Made by a program: the position numbers and the translations under genes. Below the pieces are notes generated by a model. That model saw only the letters and a program-made list of their open reading frames with translations. It searched no databases and had not been told where the DNA came from. Positions 63,474-64,000 of a stretch of 64,000 nucleotides of DNA are shown piece by piece. Positions within the stretch are counted from its first letter, which is position 1. Every line of letters starts with the position of its first letter. The stretch comes from Palaemon carinicauda. Lineage: Eukaryota > Arthropoda > Malacostraca > Decapoda > Palaemonidae. Location of the stretch: contig NC_090728.1 in NCBI RefSeq assembly GCF_036898095.1, positions 84,402,219 to 84,466,218 on the forward strand. Direction: 5' to 3'.

Positions 63474-63571
63474 GCATCCCCCCACTGGTGGACATGCAGG
63501 GGGACTGCCAATCCTAGTGTTTGCATCCCCCCACTGGTGGACATGCAGGGGGACTGCCAATCCTAGTGTTT
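63474..63571. repeat. 49-bp tandem duplication
   Basis: Two apparently identical copies starting GCATCCCCCCACTGGTGGAC. The unit length is not a multiple of three, so it shifts the frame upstream of RT. Confidence 0.92.
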
Positions 63572-64000
63572 GCGGCCTCAGCCACTCCCTCTAGGATTCT
63601 TTCCTCTCTGGAGGACTTTTTGCCTTTCTTGTCCTTGACAGGAAAGGGCTTCGACACCCTGGTTTACCTGACCGCCCTTGTGGTACGTATATGTCGGCGG
63701 TCGAAACAGACCCCCACACCTTGTGTCCTTACTGTAGGGGCCAACGGTGTGATAAGGATAATGTGTGTGGTGAGTGTAGGGAGTGGTCTACCTCCCAGTG
63801 GGAGAGGTTTTCCCGGTGCCGGAAGAAGAAGTCTAGGCGGGATATTTACCTTCGAAGATTTCTTTGAAAGGAGAAAATCTCAAGGGCTCTTCTTCCGTGG
63901 CCCAAACCCCCTGCGAAGCTCCCACTCGATCGGTTTCTTCCGAGAAACTGTCGAGTGGTAGCGTAGGCCGCAGTTCTGTTGATCGATCTTGGGGTTTGGG
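63572..64000 (-). other. Probable gag region of the truncated retroelement
   Basis: On the minus strand, upstream of RT. No open frame with recognisable domains. Cys/His codons occur (CPYC-like near 63725 read on the plus strand), but I cannot assign them. Confidence 0.35.

Larger units (their letters stand above)
60812..64000 (-). mobile_element. Second tyrosine-recombinase (DIRS/Ngaro-like) retroelement, truncated
   Basis: RT, RNase H and a recombinase-like domain lie in order on the minus strand, with multiple stops and frameshifts. The 3' end is cut at about 60811 where another repeat joins. The 5' part leaves the window. No terminal repeats are visible, so I cannot say whether it had inverted (DIRS) or split direct (Ngaro/PAT) repeats. 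Confidence 0.82.

Overview
The window is eukaryotic and consists almost entirely of mobile DNA in different states of decay. It has no operons, dense (CA)n, (CT)n, (AT)n and (GA)n microsatellites, and layered DIRS1-like, Jockey-like, RTE-like and hAT elements. This fits a large arthropod genome. DIRS1-like elements together with dense dinucleotide repeats suggest a decapod crustacean, but that is inference and no host gene confirms it. I found no convincing host protein-coding gene, tRNA or rRNA.

Layout. 1-3310: right part of a hAT element with an intact 781-codon ZMYM1-like transposase and a 3' terminal repeat ending at 3310. 3311-6979: repeat relics, (CT)n, GC-rich palindromes, a 45-bp tandem repeat and an (AT)n tract. 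6980-15795: a structurally complete DIRS1-like retrotransposon inside the (AT)n tract. It has inverted terminal repeats, an internal complementary region (ICR) that is the reverse complement of its own joined ends, gag with a predicted phase-0 intron, RT/RNase H, and a tyrosine recombinase with its catalytic residues.

16402-27812 and 39677-47528 are arms of a large inverted repeat (about 7.4 kb of shared sequence, 11.9-kb spacer). Each arm carries a deleted DIRS derivative and an ORF1-only LINE-like element. The left arm alone has a Jockey-like LINE (about 19719-23727). The right arm alone has a 457-bp foldback transposon (40050-40506).

27848-33273 and 49783-55208 are direct copies of a second, about 5.4-kb unit. 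It holds an RTE fragment with an inverted 5' part and two further ORF1-only elements, each linked to a stem-loop 3' end plus microsatellite tail. The single-copy stretch 33274-39676 holds tandem repeats, a broken ZMYM-like gene and a deleted hAT element with a perfect 8-bp target duplication. 55209-60225 is a decayed Jockey-like LINE with internal tandem duplications. 60379-60811 is a third fragment of the inverted-repeat unit. 60812-64000 is a second, more decayed tyrosine-recombinase retroelement on the minus strand, running out of the window.

Most notable: (1) the DIRS1-like element with a legible circular-junction template and a candidate gag intron; (2) a group of ORF1-only elements with repeated CxCxxC motifs plus three zinc knuckles, no adjacent RT, and stem-loop ends arranged head to tail; (3) the inverted repeat, whose arms act as natural empty-site controls for two later insertions.
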